Under the pieces are notes generated by a model. The model did no database searches, was not told the DNA's origin, and worked only from the letters and a program-made list of their open reading frames with translations. From NCBI GenBank assembly GCA_900317305.1, contig ONGG01000036.1, forward strand, positions 1 through 46,726: a DNA stretch of 46,726 nt. The letters are read 5' to 3'. The position numbers and the translations under genes were made by a program. The stretch is from an uncultured Prevotellaceae bacterium (GTDB lineage: Bacteria; Bacteroidota; Bacteroidia; Bacteroidales; Bacteroidaceae). Each line of letters begins with the position of its first letter. Within the stretch, counting starts at the first letter, position 1. Of this stretch, positions 7,281-16,245 are shown piece after piece.

Positions 7281-9578
7281 TCAAGGCTGCATTATTTCCA
7301 GTTCTGCACCGCTCTTGACTTCAAAATCGTTTTGAATGATTATGCTTCCTGTGCTTTTGTTGACAACTTTTCCCTTATGAATGGTTACAGGACCCTGTGT
7401 TATGGAACTATTAACGTTACTTCCAACATAGGTATTCGTGGAAAAAACAGAAAGGTTCCTATCAATATATTCGTTTTGTAAATAAACTGAATTACCAACA
7501 CGGGCGATGTATGGGATATAACCTTGTTTGGTGATGCACAAATAGCAGTCTGCATTCACATCACTGAGACTTACCCCATTCGCATTGATATACATCCTAT
7601 AATAACTATCGCCAAAATCAGCTGCACTGGAAATGCAAATTGTACAATCACTGATACCAGCTGAAACGCTTAGGTTTCCATTTGAAAAAGAAACCGAAAC
7701 GTTGTTAAACGTTTGTGGAATTTGTGTATAAACAGACATCTCGGGGTCACCTAAAGGATTTATAGACATTATGAGCCATCGATAACTATTATAATAATTT
7801 GGTGAATAATATGGTGGAAATGATGCAGTTATAAAATCATTTTTTGCAGACATGGCTGCCTTGCCGAACTGCTTGTCATCACTAGACAAGAGATTTTCAT
7901 AAAACTTTTCACTAAAAAAATGTGATGTATAGTTCCAGCCTTCACGGGAACTTCCAAAATATGCTAAAATACCACTGTTGGGGTTCCTCATGAATGATTC
8001 ACTAAGACAAGTCGTATAATAATCCTCTTCACTGGGGAAATCAGTAGAAATCTTGTCAAAAGCATTTGTATAACAAGCATTGGTTGTTATAATGGAATAT
8101 CCGTTGTTATCCAAACTGCATGCTTTATCCAATTTATATAATGTACTGTCTTCTAACCACCCCCATTTATTTGCCCAACCGTGGGAATACTCGTCAATAA
8201 AAGTATATCCTTTCTCAAATTCTATCTGAAAATGATCTCCTGTTGCTTGATAGTCAGTTCCATCAGGATGGTCTGAATATGTGTCAAAGAGTTCAAAAAA
8301 TGAACCATCCCAATATGGCTGAACACCATTCTCATAGACATATTCCCCCTGATCTTGGCTGTCACTGATTTGAATACCATTTTTACGAACATAATTGTAC
8401 GCAATATTACCGCAACTTAGCATCTTATTCGTCCACCCATCTGTTTTTGGTGAACTTTCATATTCAATGATACGGTTAACAAGGATTTCCGCTTCAGCAA
8501 GTGTGGATACAGAACACCTCGTTATGATAAATTCAGGAGCCAAATCTACGTTGTCATTTAATTCACCATACACGTTATTTCCATTTGCATCCCATGAAAA
8601 ACAACAATTAATGGTATCTATACATGCATAATAAAGGTCAGCTGGAGTATCGGTAGTATCCTCGGTTCTCTGGGGAAGATAGCATATTTGGGATGGAACA
8701 ATGTCTGTATCGCCAGCAAGAAGAGCATATTTCATATCATTATTCTTATAATAATTTGCCAGTACAGTCTTTATCGCCAGTTGTGGAGTTAGATTTGGAT
8801 GAGCGTCATAGCAATCCTCTACGGTAATCACCTTTGATCTCACTCCTTTTATCGTCTTCCAATGGGAAAGTTTCTCAAATGAAGGCTTAAGTGCTTCGTT
8901 AGTAACAATTATGTATTTGTAAGAGATTGTGTCAGTTTCCAAAAAGGTTCTCGTCGAATGGGGATACAAAGTGTCCATTTCACTTCCATTAATGGTAAGG
9001 CCCCGAACGATGTCACGCATATTTTTGCCTGGACTCTTTGGGGATTCTTTTGAAGAAAGAGACCTCAAGCTGATATTCAGACTAATATTTTTCTTTAAAT
9101 AAAGGTTTTTATTTTCTGCGTCATATCTGAAAGGACATACAACAAACGAAAGAAACTTATAGCCATCCATCATATGTTCTCCTGTAAATTGTACATTTTC
9201 ATCGGGATATGATTTCTTATCATATTCTATTATTTGACGAGAACGTCTTGACTCTTGAATAATATTGGTCGGTAAGATTACGGGGTTATAATCAATGGTA
9301 ACATTCGACCCAACAAGCGTCTCATTTTCTTTATAGGAGAACCCTGCATAATCATCTGCATAGTCAATCAGGATATTTACCCCGACAAAGGGTAATGCCG
9401 GGTCTAGAGTATCACCCCAAATGACTGCTTTGTTATCTTTTGAAACAATTATAAGAAAATCATCATTATTTTCAAAAGAGAAATCTTTTTCACTAAAGTT
9501 GATAGTGAAAACTCTTGTCTTTTGTGCTAGTAAACACGATGGAACAAGCAAAAACAACAATATTATAATCTTTCTCAT
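7281..9578 (-). CDS. C25 (gingipain-like) cysteine peptidase, secreted
   Basis: This 765-residue protein has a clear signal peptide (MRKIIILLFLLVPSCLLAQ). Residues of about 20-190 form a propeptide region like that of C25 proteins. The catalytic domain follows from about 215: KYIIVTNEAL, then YALLAGDTDIVP, the probable catalytic histidine H466 in DEYSHGWANKWG, and the probable nucleophile C502 in ITTNACYTNAFD. After that comes the typical LSESFMRNPNSGILAYFGSSR-like segment, in which an E is followed by a glycine-rich strand. A beta-sandwich tail ends in KSGAELEIMQP. Gingipain relatives are exported by type IX secretion, but I see no canonical sorting domain here, so anchoring is unclear. The protein is too short to be the PorU sortase. 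It lies 113 bp downstream of the S74-domain gene on the same strand and may share its transcript. Confidence 0.85.
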   Translation of the reverse strand: MRKIIILLFLLVPSCLLAQKTRVFTINFSEKDFSFENNDDFLIIVSKDNKAVIWGDTLDPALPFVGVNILIDYADDYAGFSYKENETLVGSNVTIDYNPVILPTNIIQESRRSRQIIEYDKKSYPDENVQFTGEHMMDGYKFLSFVVCPFRYDAENKNLYLKKNISLNISLRSLSSKESPKSPGKNMRDIVRGLTINGSEMDTLYPHSTRTFLETDTISYKYIIVTNEALKPSFEKLSHWKTIKGVRSKVITVEDCYDAHPNLTPQLAIKTVLANYYKNNDMKYALLAGDTDIVPSQICYLPQRTEDTTDTPADLYYACIDTINCCFSWDANGNNVYGELNDNVDLAPEFIITRCSVSTLAEAEILVNRIIEYESSPKTDGWTNKMLSCGNIAYNYVRKNGIQISDSQDQGEYVYENGVQPYWDGSFFELFDTYSDHPDGTDYQATGDHFQIEFEKGYTFIDEYSHGWANKWGWLEDSTLYKLDKACSLDNNGYSIITTNACYTNAFDKISTDFPSEEDYYTTCLSESFMRNPNSGILAYFGSSREGWNYTSHFFSEKFYENLLSSDDKQFGKAAMSAKNDFITASFPPYYSPNYYNSYRWLIMSINPLGDPEMSVYTQIPQTFNNVSVSFSNGNLSVSAGISDCTICISSAADFGDSYYRMYINANGVSLSDVNADCYLCITKQGYIPYIARVGNSVYLQNEYIDRNLSVFSTNTYVGSNVNSSITQGPVTIHKGKVVNKSTGSIIIQNDFEVKSGAELEIMQP

Positions 9579-9691
9579 ATTCTATTTCGTAATAGTGTTT
9601 CAATCATTGTGTATGCGTTGATGATGTAAAGATTTATATGATATAAGTAGGTGAGATTCTACGTATTGAAAATAGTATTTCTTCAACATTC

Positions 9692-10828
9692 CTATTTGCT
9701 CACAATCATCTTCTTGGAATCCACTTCTTGCCCAGCCACCACAAGCGAGTAGAAGTACATTCCTGCTTCGATGTCCGAGCATGATACAGTGACACTTCCT
9801 ATGGCAGGATTGATGGGTATATGCTTGATGAGTGTTCCCTGCAGGTTGAGTATATATATAAAGGCATTCGTTGCCGTTGATGGCAGTTTGTACTTGATGA
9901 CTGTCTGTGACGAGGACGGGTTGGGCGTGTTCTGATAGAGAATGCATTCACGGAGCATATCACTGTCTTCCGACTCGCCACCGTCATGACGTTCAATCTC
10001 CTTTGCGCCCAATTCCTTACGCAGCCTGTCGACCTCTCCTGAGAGTTCCTGAACCGAGCAGATGAGCATGGGGATGAGTTCGATGTAGTTCACCGCAAGG
10101 TATCCGTCCTGTCCCTCCTCAACAAGGTCGGGGAAAAGTTCACGCAACTCCTGAGCCGAGACACCGTAGAAAGTCTTGCTTGGACTCTCATCCTCCACTG
10201 TTGCCGTGACGGTGTCGCCGGTTTCGGGAGCAGGTTTCTTGAGGTTATATGATATGACGTGCACGTCCATCATCCGCGAATGGATGTCAGCGCGCCCTTC
10301 ACCGTTTCCCACATACTCTACATTCTCTTTAAGACGAATGTCGGATGGGGTATTCAGGCTGGTGATGGTTGCTGTGCCTGTAACTACGGCATCACCGTAG
10401 AAATAGCCCGCATAGCGGCCTGGTATCAGACTGCCCGACGGCTTAGAGACGCTGCCATAGACCGCTGCGCCGTTAGTCGTGCCCAGCAAAGCACCTACCA
10501 CGCCGTAGTTGTAGCCCGACGTGCAGTTGCCTGCGACGCCCACCACACCGTAGGCCCGGCCACTCGTAGTGGTGGAGGCAACGCTGCCGCCTGCTATGCC
10601 AAAGTTAAGTTTTCCCGCTTCTATCTGAGCATTGGAGAGGATACCTATGTTGTTGATTCCGGCAGAGGGGAGAAGACTTGGGAACGAAGTGGTCGCGCCG
10701 ACAGTGAAGCGACTCGTGGCATATGCGGTGTCCCGATCCAAGGTCATGCTTCCGTCATTGTACACTTTAAGTTGGGCAGAGGTTCCGAGACTGAAAAAAA
10801 TCAGTATAAATAACAATAGGCTTCTCAT
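9692..10828 (-). CDS. Secreted protein with S74 intramolecular chaperone and type IX sorting domain
   Basis: This 378-residue protein has a signal peptide (cleavage near LGTSAQ, residues 14-19). Residues 20-160 are Gly/Ser/Ala-rich beta-type sequence resembling a fibre or trimeric stalk. An S74 endosialidase-chaperone domain starts at S162 in SDIRLKENV, with the expected Ser-Asp pair, Arg and Lys, and continues through YGVSAQEL and AVNYIELIPMLI to about 265. A short coiled coil (ELSGEVDRLRKELG) follows. The end, residues of about 297-378, reads YQNTPNPSSSQT, then GMYFYSL and KKMIVSK, which matches a type A type IX secretion sorting domain. S74 domains are best known from phage tail fibres, where they fold a trimer and then cleave themselves off. 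Here one is combined with bacterial surface sorting. The upstream promoter-operator is nearly identical to that of the lipoprotein gene at 14011. Confidence 0.85.
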   Translation of the reverse strand: MRSLLLFILIFFSLGTSAQLKVYNDGSMTLDRDTAYATSRFTVGATTSFPSLLPSAGINNIGILSNAQIEAGKLNFGIAGGSVASTTTSGRAYGVVGVAGNCTSGYNYGVVGALLGTTNGAAVYGSVSKPSGSLIPGRYAGYFYGDAVVTGTATITSLNTPSDIRLKENVEYVGNGEGRADIHSRMMDVHVISYNLKKPAPETGDTVTATVEDESPSKTFYGVSAQELRELFPDLVEEGQDGYLAVNYIELIPMLICSVQELSGEVDRLRKELGAKEIERHDGGESEDSDMLRECILYQNTPNPSSSQTVIKYKLPSTATNAFIYILNLQGTLIKHIPINPAIGSVTVSCSDIEAGMYFYSLVVAGQEVDSKKMIVSK

Positions 10829-10883
10829 AGTTTAAAGAATTAGTTGATTAAAATTTGTTTCTTTCAATATTACATTCTGTTTG

Positions 10884-10981
10884 CAAATATAGGTTTTGTC
10901 TTATGTTTCATCCAAGAAAAATCAAACGCATTTCTACGCATTTTTAATATGTCTAAATAATGCGTTAAAAAGCGTATCATT
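10884..10981 (-). promoter_or_regulatory. Operator-promoter module, copy B (before the S74-protein gene)
   Basis: Reading on the minus strand, an ATGATACGC...AACGCATT half (10981-10959) is followed by GCGTAGAAATGCGT (10939-10926), then a -33 TTG (10915-10913) and a -7 TATATTTG (10891-10884). From GCGTAG to the end of the -7 box it differs from the copy at 13906-13961 at only about three positions. The repeated ACGCAT/ATGCGT half-sites suggest a transcription factor site just upstream of the promoter. The likely candidate is the TPR/HTH regulator encoded between the two copies. Confidence 0.75.
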
Positions 10982-11166
10982 TTAATATGTGTTAAGCAAA
11001 TTATTGATGATTTGGGAACTATATACATGTTTTCCCTGATACAGACATCTAGCATTCTATAGCATTTGTCTAGATATTCTTAATTAGAAAATGTTAGTTT
11101 TATTGGAGAGTCTCTTACTTTCATTAGAGTCCCGATAAAATCAGGACGAGTATAATATTAATCTAA

Positions 11167-11382
11167 CTATCCCGGAATAATGGGACCAAATTGCTCTTTG
11201 ATATCATTGGAATAAGTCTTATCAAACAGTTCTCTGAGCGGTGTTTTGTCCGTTAGTGATATACTAAGGATTTGCAAGGCCTCATAGGTCGAGCGTTTCA
11301 ACTGCATGTCATGCTGGACAATTGACACTAGGCAGTAAGCAGTGATAGCTGCACTGATTTGTATTCTGACAGCGCTCTCCAA
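11167..11382 (-). pseudogene. IS4-type transposase, C-terminal remnant
   Basis: About 71 codons encode the extreme C-terminus of an IS4-family (DDE) transposase as found in Bacteroidales. Recognisable segments are SAVRIQISAAITAYCLV, LKRSTYEALQILSISL and DKTPLRELFDK, ending with FGPIIPG. The catalytic domains upstream are absent, and the preceding 300 bp show no matching frame. It therefore marks an old insertion in the surface-protein island, lying between the regulator and its presumed target operator. Confidence 0.8.
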
Positions 11383-11726
11383 AGGGCCTTTTTCATAATC
11401 AAGCCGACCTTTTGGCCTTGGATTCTAAGCTCCCATGAGCCAATCCTTTGTTACGATGGTTATTGGTATCTGTTTCTTTGCGTTATCCATGTCGGGTAGA
11501 TTAACAGCTGCATGGGGTAATGATTCCCCTTTGCCATATTGTTTCGAAAGCGTCGTAATAAGTTATTGCCAGTCACGCACGATTCGTGAGACTACCTTTA
11601 CGGAACAAAAGGTTCATTAGCTTCATAGACAATCATTTATACGTTTTTTGTCACTTTTTGAACGCGAACGGCAAAAAAACATCTAAATAAGTATTAAACT
11701 TCATTTTGCAAAGATTCGTATTACAC
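11383..11726. other. Gene-free stretch, nothing recognised
   Basis: Short frames on both strands (for example 61 codons at 11435-11620 on the plus strand) match nothing I recognise. The region is probably degraded insertion-sequence DNA plus the 3' flank of the regulator gene. Confidence 0.4.
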
Positions 11727-13390
11727 CTAAATCGAATTGATGATTGAATAGAAATCCTGGCTGGTACCTTTCAACTTGGTAATCTTCGTGTAAAGCCTCG
11801 ACTTAATGCTGGTTATTGCCTGTGGCGACTTGACCATGAGTTTTGCCACAACTGCGTTCGAAAGTTTGAGTTTCGACAACCAACACACCTTTTTCTCATC
11901 GTAGCTTAACTCCATTTCTTCGGGGAAATGGTTGCTGAAATTTGGAAACAACTCATAAATACTACTCTCCAGCATCATCCAGTCTTCAGCCTTTGGCATC
12001 GCGCCCTCTTCCAGTATTTTCAAGAAATGCCCCCTCACCTCTGCTATTTTTTTGAGAAAGGGCACCTCTTCCCTATACCCGTACTTGAGGGTGGTATTAT
12101 CTTTGTTAAGGAGATCGATTTCCTTTTGTTTCGTGATTATCATCTCTTTTCGTTCGTCAAGTTCAAGTTCTAAAGCCAAGCTACGGGCTATACCCTCTGC
12201 CTGCCTTTTTCTATAGTAGATATAGCCCAATAGCAATAATGCAAGCAGTGATACACATGCCGAAATGAGCACCCACGTCCACAACGATTTCGCTTGGTTT
12301 TCTTCTCGCAGCCGCGTGTTCTCCTGTTCCTTCATCGAGTAGTCATAGGCAGCGGCGGCCTTTGTCAAGGCTTCCGAAGACGTGATGCGGTTGATGGAGT
12401 CGATATACAGTACATAGTTCTCAAAATCACACGTTTCAAGTCTATTCGTGTGCGGTTGCGATAGGCGACCTTTTTACCATAAATATTGCCCACGTCCAGC
12501 ACCTTTCCGATATAGTATAATGCAGAATCGAGTTTCCCTTGATGGTAATAAATCCTTGAAGCGTTGGTGTAGATGGCACTTTCCACGCTTTTATGCACAT
12601 TGGTCAACAAGGGTCTGAGGTAAACCATGGCAGAGTCGTAGCGCTCCATCTCAATGTTGTTGTCGGCCAAGGAACAGAGGATGTTCCTCACCATCATCGT
12701 GTCGCGTTTCTCCTCCGCCAGTCGTAATGCCTTATGCAAGTAGGTGTCACAAGTGGCTATGTCGCCCACCATTTGGTAAGAGCCACCGATGTCGCGGATG
12801 TTCCAAATCGACCCCACGGTATCCTTCGAGGCCATGCTGTAGTGAAATGCGTCCTCAAAATGTTTTCTCGACTCCTCATACAACATCTGCTTGGAATATA
12901 ACTGCCCTAACTGACTACAAATTTTCCCATTCAAGAAATTGGTAGAGTCGAGTGCTATCAAATCATGAGCCTGATGGAAGTATTTCAATGCTGCCGGTAT
13001 ATCGTGCTGCTTGACGGAATACCGGCCGGCATAATATAGTGCAACCGGTAAAAGTAGATTATTACCCTTTTTCTGATAGTATTTCACAATGTCCAGAATC
13101 TCATCCTCATCATCACTTGTCTGCTTAAGCCTGTCATACGCTTTGATGTACATCAGTTTGTAGGCCATCTTTGTAGCCTCGTCCTGCCTTAGCATCGAAT
13201 CGCCTACCTGTTCAAGCAACCTCACCGCGCTGTCGTTGTACTGCATGGCGTTGGCCAGGCTGTCTGCTGTAGCAAGAATACCCTCAAAACCTTGATTTTT
13301 CTTGGTGGTACAACTACATAAGAGAAATGCCAGTACTGCCATGAAGAGGAACGGGAACTGACTTATAGGACGATTATTTGGGTTAATCAT
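11727..13390 (-). pseudogene. TPR / transmembrane / HTH sensor-regulator, split by a frameshift
   Basis: Two overlapping frames form one gene. The 5' part (12365-13390) has a lipoprotein-like signal (LAFLLCSC) and tetratricopeptide repeats, such as YYAGRYSVKQHDIPAALKYF and the stretch ending KHFEDAF. The 3' part (11727-12368) has a transmembrane segment (WVLISACVSLLALLLLGYIY), a coiled coil, and a C-terminal helix-turn-helix ending in VAKLMVKSPQAITSIKSRLY. In family members the repeats run straight into DSIN...ALTKA...YDY before the membrane span. Here that text, DFENYVLYIDSINRITSSEA, is in the other frame. Adding one base near 12429-12432 restores LKR-G-DFENYV, so a single-base deletion is likely. 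The intact protein would have about 555 residues: periplasmic sensor, membrane span, cytoplasmic DNA-binding domain. It is probably cotranscribed with the DUF3244 gene 47 bp upstream. Confidence 0.8.
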
Positions 13391-13437
13391 TTTTGGTGTG
13401 TTTATAGGCTTTGTTCGTTTTAAGTAACTATCATCTT

Positions 13438-13800
13438 TTATTGTTCAAAGTAACCATAAAAATACTTGTCGTCAAAGAAAAGTTCCACCAAATAACGCTG
13501 ATGACCCATGGTCTCTGGCATGTGGTGTAACACATATGTCTGATTCAACGATATGGTATCTTCTATCAACACATTCCCTTGGATGTCCTTCACAAAAACA
13601 TCCACTTCAGCGATAGCGCTGTCACAGGCGAAGGTAATCGAAGTGTCATCGTAAGTCACACGAGGGATTGGGACACCACTTGTTTGATCATCACCCCATC
13701 CACTTCCAATATCTCCTCTTTGAAGTACCACGACCCCCGAACTAGCCATCATGATAGTTGGGAGAAATAATATGATAAAAATCAACGTTATTTTTTTCAT
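13438..13800 (-). CDS. DUF3244-type small secreted protein
   Basis: This 120-residue protein has a signal peptide (MKKITLIFIILFLPTIMMAS) and one small beta-sandwich domain typical of DUF3244: VDVFVKDIQGNVLIEDTISL, then MGHQRYLVELFFDDKYFYGYF. Such proteins are periplasmic or surface-exposed, have no known enzymatic role, and in Bacteroidales often sit beside TPR/HTH regulators, as here. I infer that it could be a ligand or modulator of the sensor domain encoded next to it. It is transcribed away from the 14011 lipoprotein gene, and the shared intergenic region holds the operator module. A possible -7 TATTTTTG lies at about 13829-13836 on the minus strand. Confidence 0.75.
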   Translation of the reverse strand: MKKITLIFIILFLPTIMMASSGVVVLQRGDIGSGWGDDQTSGVPIPRVTYDDTSITFACDSAIAEVDVFVKDIQGNVLIEDTISLNQTYVLHHMPETMGHQRYLVELFFDDKYFYGYFEQ

Positions 13801-13864
13801 AATATTACTGTTTAAAAGTTAATTATGCAAAAATAATCAAAAAACAACTTAACGCCTACAAAAA

Positions 13865-13961
13865 TGATACGCATTTCTACGCATTAACCAAATAATAAAA
13901 AAAAAGCGTAGAAATGCATATGATTTTTCTTGGATGAAACATAAGACAAAACATATATTTG
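13865..13961 (+). promoter_or_regulatory. Divergent operator-promoter module, copy A
   Basis: An inverted pair, ATACGCATTTCTACGC (13867-13882) and GCGTAGAAATGCATAT (13906-13921), matches in 15 of 16 positions. It is followed by a -33 TTG (13930-13932), a 21-bp spacer and a -7 TATATTTG (13954-13961) reading toward the lipoprotein gene. The same module occurs in reverse at 10884-10981. Because the DUF3244/regulator pair starts on the other side, the operator could also control, and so autoregulate, those genes. Confidence 0.8.
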
Positions 13962-14010
13962 CAACAATAATATTAAATAAAGTGTTCAAATCCTTAAAAT
14001 TCTAATTAAA

Positions 14011-14862
14011 ATGAAAAAAATTGCCTTATTTTTCATGCCATTGTTAATCATGGCTGCTTGTACGAACAGTATTGACAACTATTCGGATGATGATACCATT
14101 GTCGAATGGGGAAACAATTCTTTGATGGTGGAGTCTGCCTCGTTCTTTTCAGGATTGCCATTAAAAATAAATCCAGATGTTGTTCATGAAATGATTGTCA
14201 TCGATGACGCAATCGGATGTAATTTTGTTCAAACAGATCCGCATAAATTATTAGCTTATGTAGTCTGCTTGTCATTACTCCCACCTGTTAAAAAAGATAC
14301 TCTGGGCTACTGTTTCAATTTCATTCCAAAAGATACACTTTTAAATGCTCCCACTATAGCCTTATCTAATGTCATTCCACAAAATCCGATGAATGGAACC
14401 ACATTTACTTTTGCTGACAGTTTGGGTTACTATCACAATATGATTATATCCGATTTGCTGGCGAATGATCCCGATGGTTCAACATACGAGATAATGACCA
14501 CCCAACAAATTGTGTATAACGTATGCTTGAAAATCGAACATGATTTTAACCTTACTGGTCATCCTTTAGCTAATACTGAATTTACATATACACTATCTAA
14601 CAAAATCAATTCCATTAGAAACATTCAAAAGACAAGTTCATCTGAAGCATCATGTATTTTAAACATTAAGACTGCACACCCAGCGACAAATGACTATATA
14701 GACTACATAAGGTTTATGGCATATGTGCAAAAAAGTCCAAGCATTCTGAGTCAAGCTTTCCAAAACATTTCCTCTTCTACAAGTCTTACTCCTATGCAAA
14801 AAACAATATTGAAAATGTCCTTGGTGGTAGAATTTGCAAGTGATAGGTTATGGAAAGAGTAG
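14011..14862 (+). CDS. Putative lipoprotein of unknown function
   Basis: This 283-residue protein has a lipoprotein signal (MKKIALFFMPLLIMAAC, lipid-modified Cys17). The mature part is mixed alpha/beta with few charged clusters and shows no motif I recognise. The base composition is noticeably more AT-rich than the catabolic genes further right, in line with the neighbouring C25 gene. It is the first gene behind operator-promoter copy A, whose -7 box lies about 50 bp upstream of its start codon. It is followed after 31 bp by two secreted-protein genes on the same strand, so the three may form one transcript. Confidence 0.65.
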   Translation: MKKIALFFMPLLIMAACTNSIDNYSDDDTIVEWGNNSLMVESASFFSGLPLKINPDVVHEMIVIDDAIGCNFVQTDPHKLLAYVVCLSLLPPVKKDTLGYCFNFIPKDTLLNAPTIALSNVIPQNPMNGTTFTFADSLGYYHNMIISDLLANDPDGSTYEIMTTQQIVYNVCLKIEHDFNLTGHPLANTEFTYTLSNKINSIRNIQKTSSSEASCILNIKTAHPATNDYIDYIRFMAYVQKSPSILSQAFQNISSSTSLTPMQKTILKMSLVVEFASDRLWKE

Positions 14863-14893
14863 AGATAATGTAATTCATAAAACATAATAAGCG

Positions 14894-15361
14894 ATGATGA
14901 AACAACTGACTGTGATTATATGCTTGTTCATGCTGCCTATGCTCTGCCATGGGCAGACATACAAGGCACTCATAGTGTGGCACAAGGATGGCACATCCAC
15001 TGAGGTGTCTTTCAAAACGAAGCCGACGGTGCGGTTCAGCGACGAGAAGATGATCGTGGAATCAGAGGGGAACACCATGGAGTTTGATTGCTCAGAACTG
15101 TTGAGAATCACTTACGGTGATATGGATTCAGGCATAACCGATCCCCATGAAGTGCCTCAGATAACGGTGAGCCAGGGCGAACTGGTGCTGCGCCATATTG
15201 ATCCTGCTGCCTCCGTCACCATCCACACGGTCTCTGGTCAGCCCGTCACGGCAAGGCTCCGCCGAATGGCAGATACGGCGTGGATATCCCTCTCCCACCT
15301 GCCCAAAGGCGTGTATGTGATAAAAGCAGGCAACAAAATCATCAAATACTCCAAGCCATGA
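14894..15361 (+). CDS. Secreted protein with a type IX-like C-terminal domain
   Basis: This 155-residue protein has a signal peptide (ICLFMLPMLCHGQ). Its first half, KALIVWHKDGTSTEVSF then a DCSELLRITYG stretch, is a pattern common in short secreted Prevotella proteins. Its end, VTIHTVSGQPVTARL followed by LPKGVYVIKAGNKIIKYSKP, has the features of a type IX secretion sorting domain (G-x-Y-x-x-K/A-G, basic end). Nearly all of the mature protein is thus accounted for by a short N-terminal domain and the sorting domain. Its TGA overlaps the ATG of the next gene, so the two are probably translated together. Confidence 0.7.
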   Translation: MMKQLTVIICLFMLPMLCHGQTYKALIVWHKDGTSTEVSFKTKPTVRFSDEKMIVESEGNTMEFDCSELLRITYGDMDSGITDPHEVPQITVSQGELVLRHIDPAASVTIHTVSGQPVTARLRRMADTAWISLSHLPKGVYVIKAGNKIIKYSKP

Positions 15362-16167
15362 GCAAGAAGACATTACTGACAATGGTCATTTGCGCCTTCG
15401 CTGTTTTAGGTATGGCCCAGAACACGATGCACGTATATCGCAATGACGGACAGTACCATGCGTTCCTCCTTGATGAAAAGGTGGCAATCGATTATGAATA
15501 TGACCAGGACGGCAATTGCATCTCGCAAGTCATACACACCCCCGACACCACCTATGTCGTGCCTTTGGATGCGGTGGTCAGCGTGAGTTTTGTCGACGAG
15601 GAGGACATGCACCCCCATGCCGTGGATCTCGGACTGCCGAGTGGAACAAAATGGGCCAGTTGCAACATAGGGGCGTCCGCTCCTGAGGTTGTGGGCGACT
15701 TCTATGCTTGGGGTGAGAATTTCACAAAAGACAATTACTGGTGGTGGACATATACGTTTTTCGACAATGAGACCTATGATGTCACGGATATCGGCGATGA
15801 CATTTGCGGAACTGAATACGACGTCTCACGCTCGAAATGGGGTGCCCAATGGCAATTGCCCAGTCTCGTTGATGTCCAGGAACTGATAAGCCAATGCAGC
15901 AAGAATTTAGTCATAGTAGAAGGAGTGGGTGGCATACAGTTTACCGGTCCCAACGGCAACACGATATTCCTTCCCCTTGGCGGCTCTTATATTGAGGAGA
16001 CCATTTCCAACCCTGGAATGGTAGGAGAATATTGGACAGGAACGATATCCTCTTATGATGAGGGTTTTTCCAAGATATTGTATTTGCTAAGTGGGAATGC
16101 CTATACAGCCCAATCCCAGATGTGTATTGGAAGAAACGTTAGGTCTGTCATCCACAAAGAAGAATAA
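15358..16167 (+). CDS. Secreted protein with a FISUMP-like surface domain
   Basis: I place the start at ATG 15358, which overlaps the previous stop as ATGA and gives a proper signal peptide (LLTMVICAFAVLGMAQ). An in-frame upstream ATG at 15280 would give a hydrophilic leader and is less likely. The 269-residue protein has an N-terminal domain like its neighbour (MHVYRNDGQYHAFLLDEKV), then from about residue 85 the motif VDLGLPSGTKWASCNIGA, followed by FYAWGE and WQLPSLVDVQELI. This is the repeat-like domain found in many Fibrobacter and Bacteroidales surface proteins. No catalytic residues are evident. It probably acts at the cell surface, and the actual role is unknown. Confidence 0.7.
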   Translation: MSKKTLLTMVICAFAVLGMAQNTMHVYRNDGQYHAFLLDEKVAIDYEYDQDGNCISQVIHTPDTTYVVPLDAVVSVSFVDEEDMHPHAVDLGLPSGTKWASCNIGASAPEVVGDFYAWGENFTKDNYWWWTYTFFDNETYDVTDIGDDICGTEYDVSRSKWGAQWQLPSLVDVQELISQCSKNLVIVEGVGGIQFTGPNGNTIFLPLGGSYIEETISNPGMVGEYWTGTISSYDEGFSKILYLLSGNAYTAQSQMCIGRNVRSVIHKEE

Positions 16168-16245
16168 TCTGAAAACGAAAATAACCAGAGAAACAAAAGA
16201 ATGGGGGTGTGCTATCATGAAGTGCCCCACGTTCATTGACAGAAT

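Noticed and set aside
9692-10828. Prophage tail-fibre gene
   Set aside because: The S74 domain suggested phage, but the signal peptide, the type IX sorting domain and the absence of any other phage gene point to a bacterial surface protein.
11435-11620. 61-codon plus-strand open frame
   Set aside because: There is no recognised family, no promoter or coding bias, and it lies next to IS debris.
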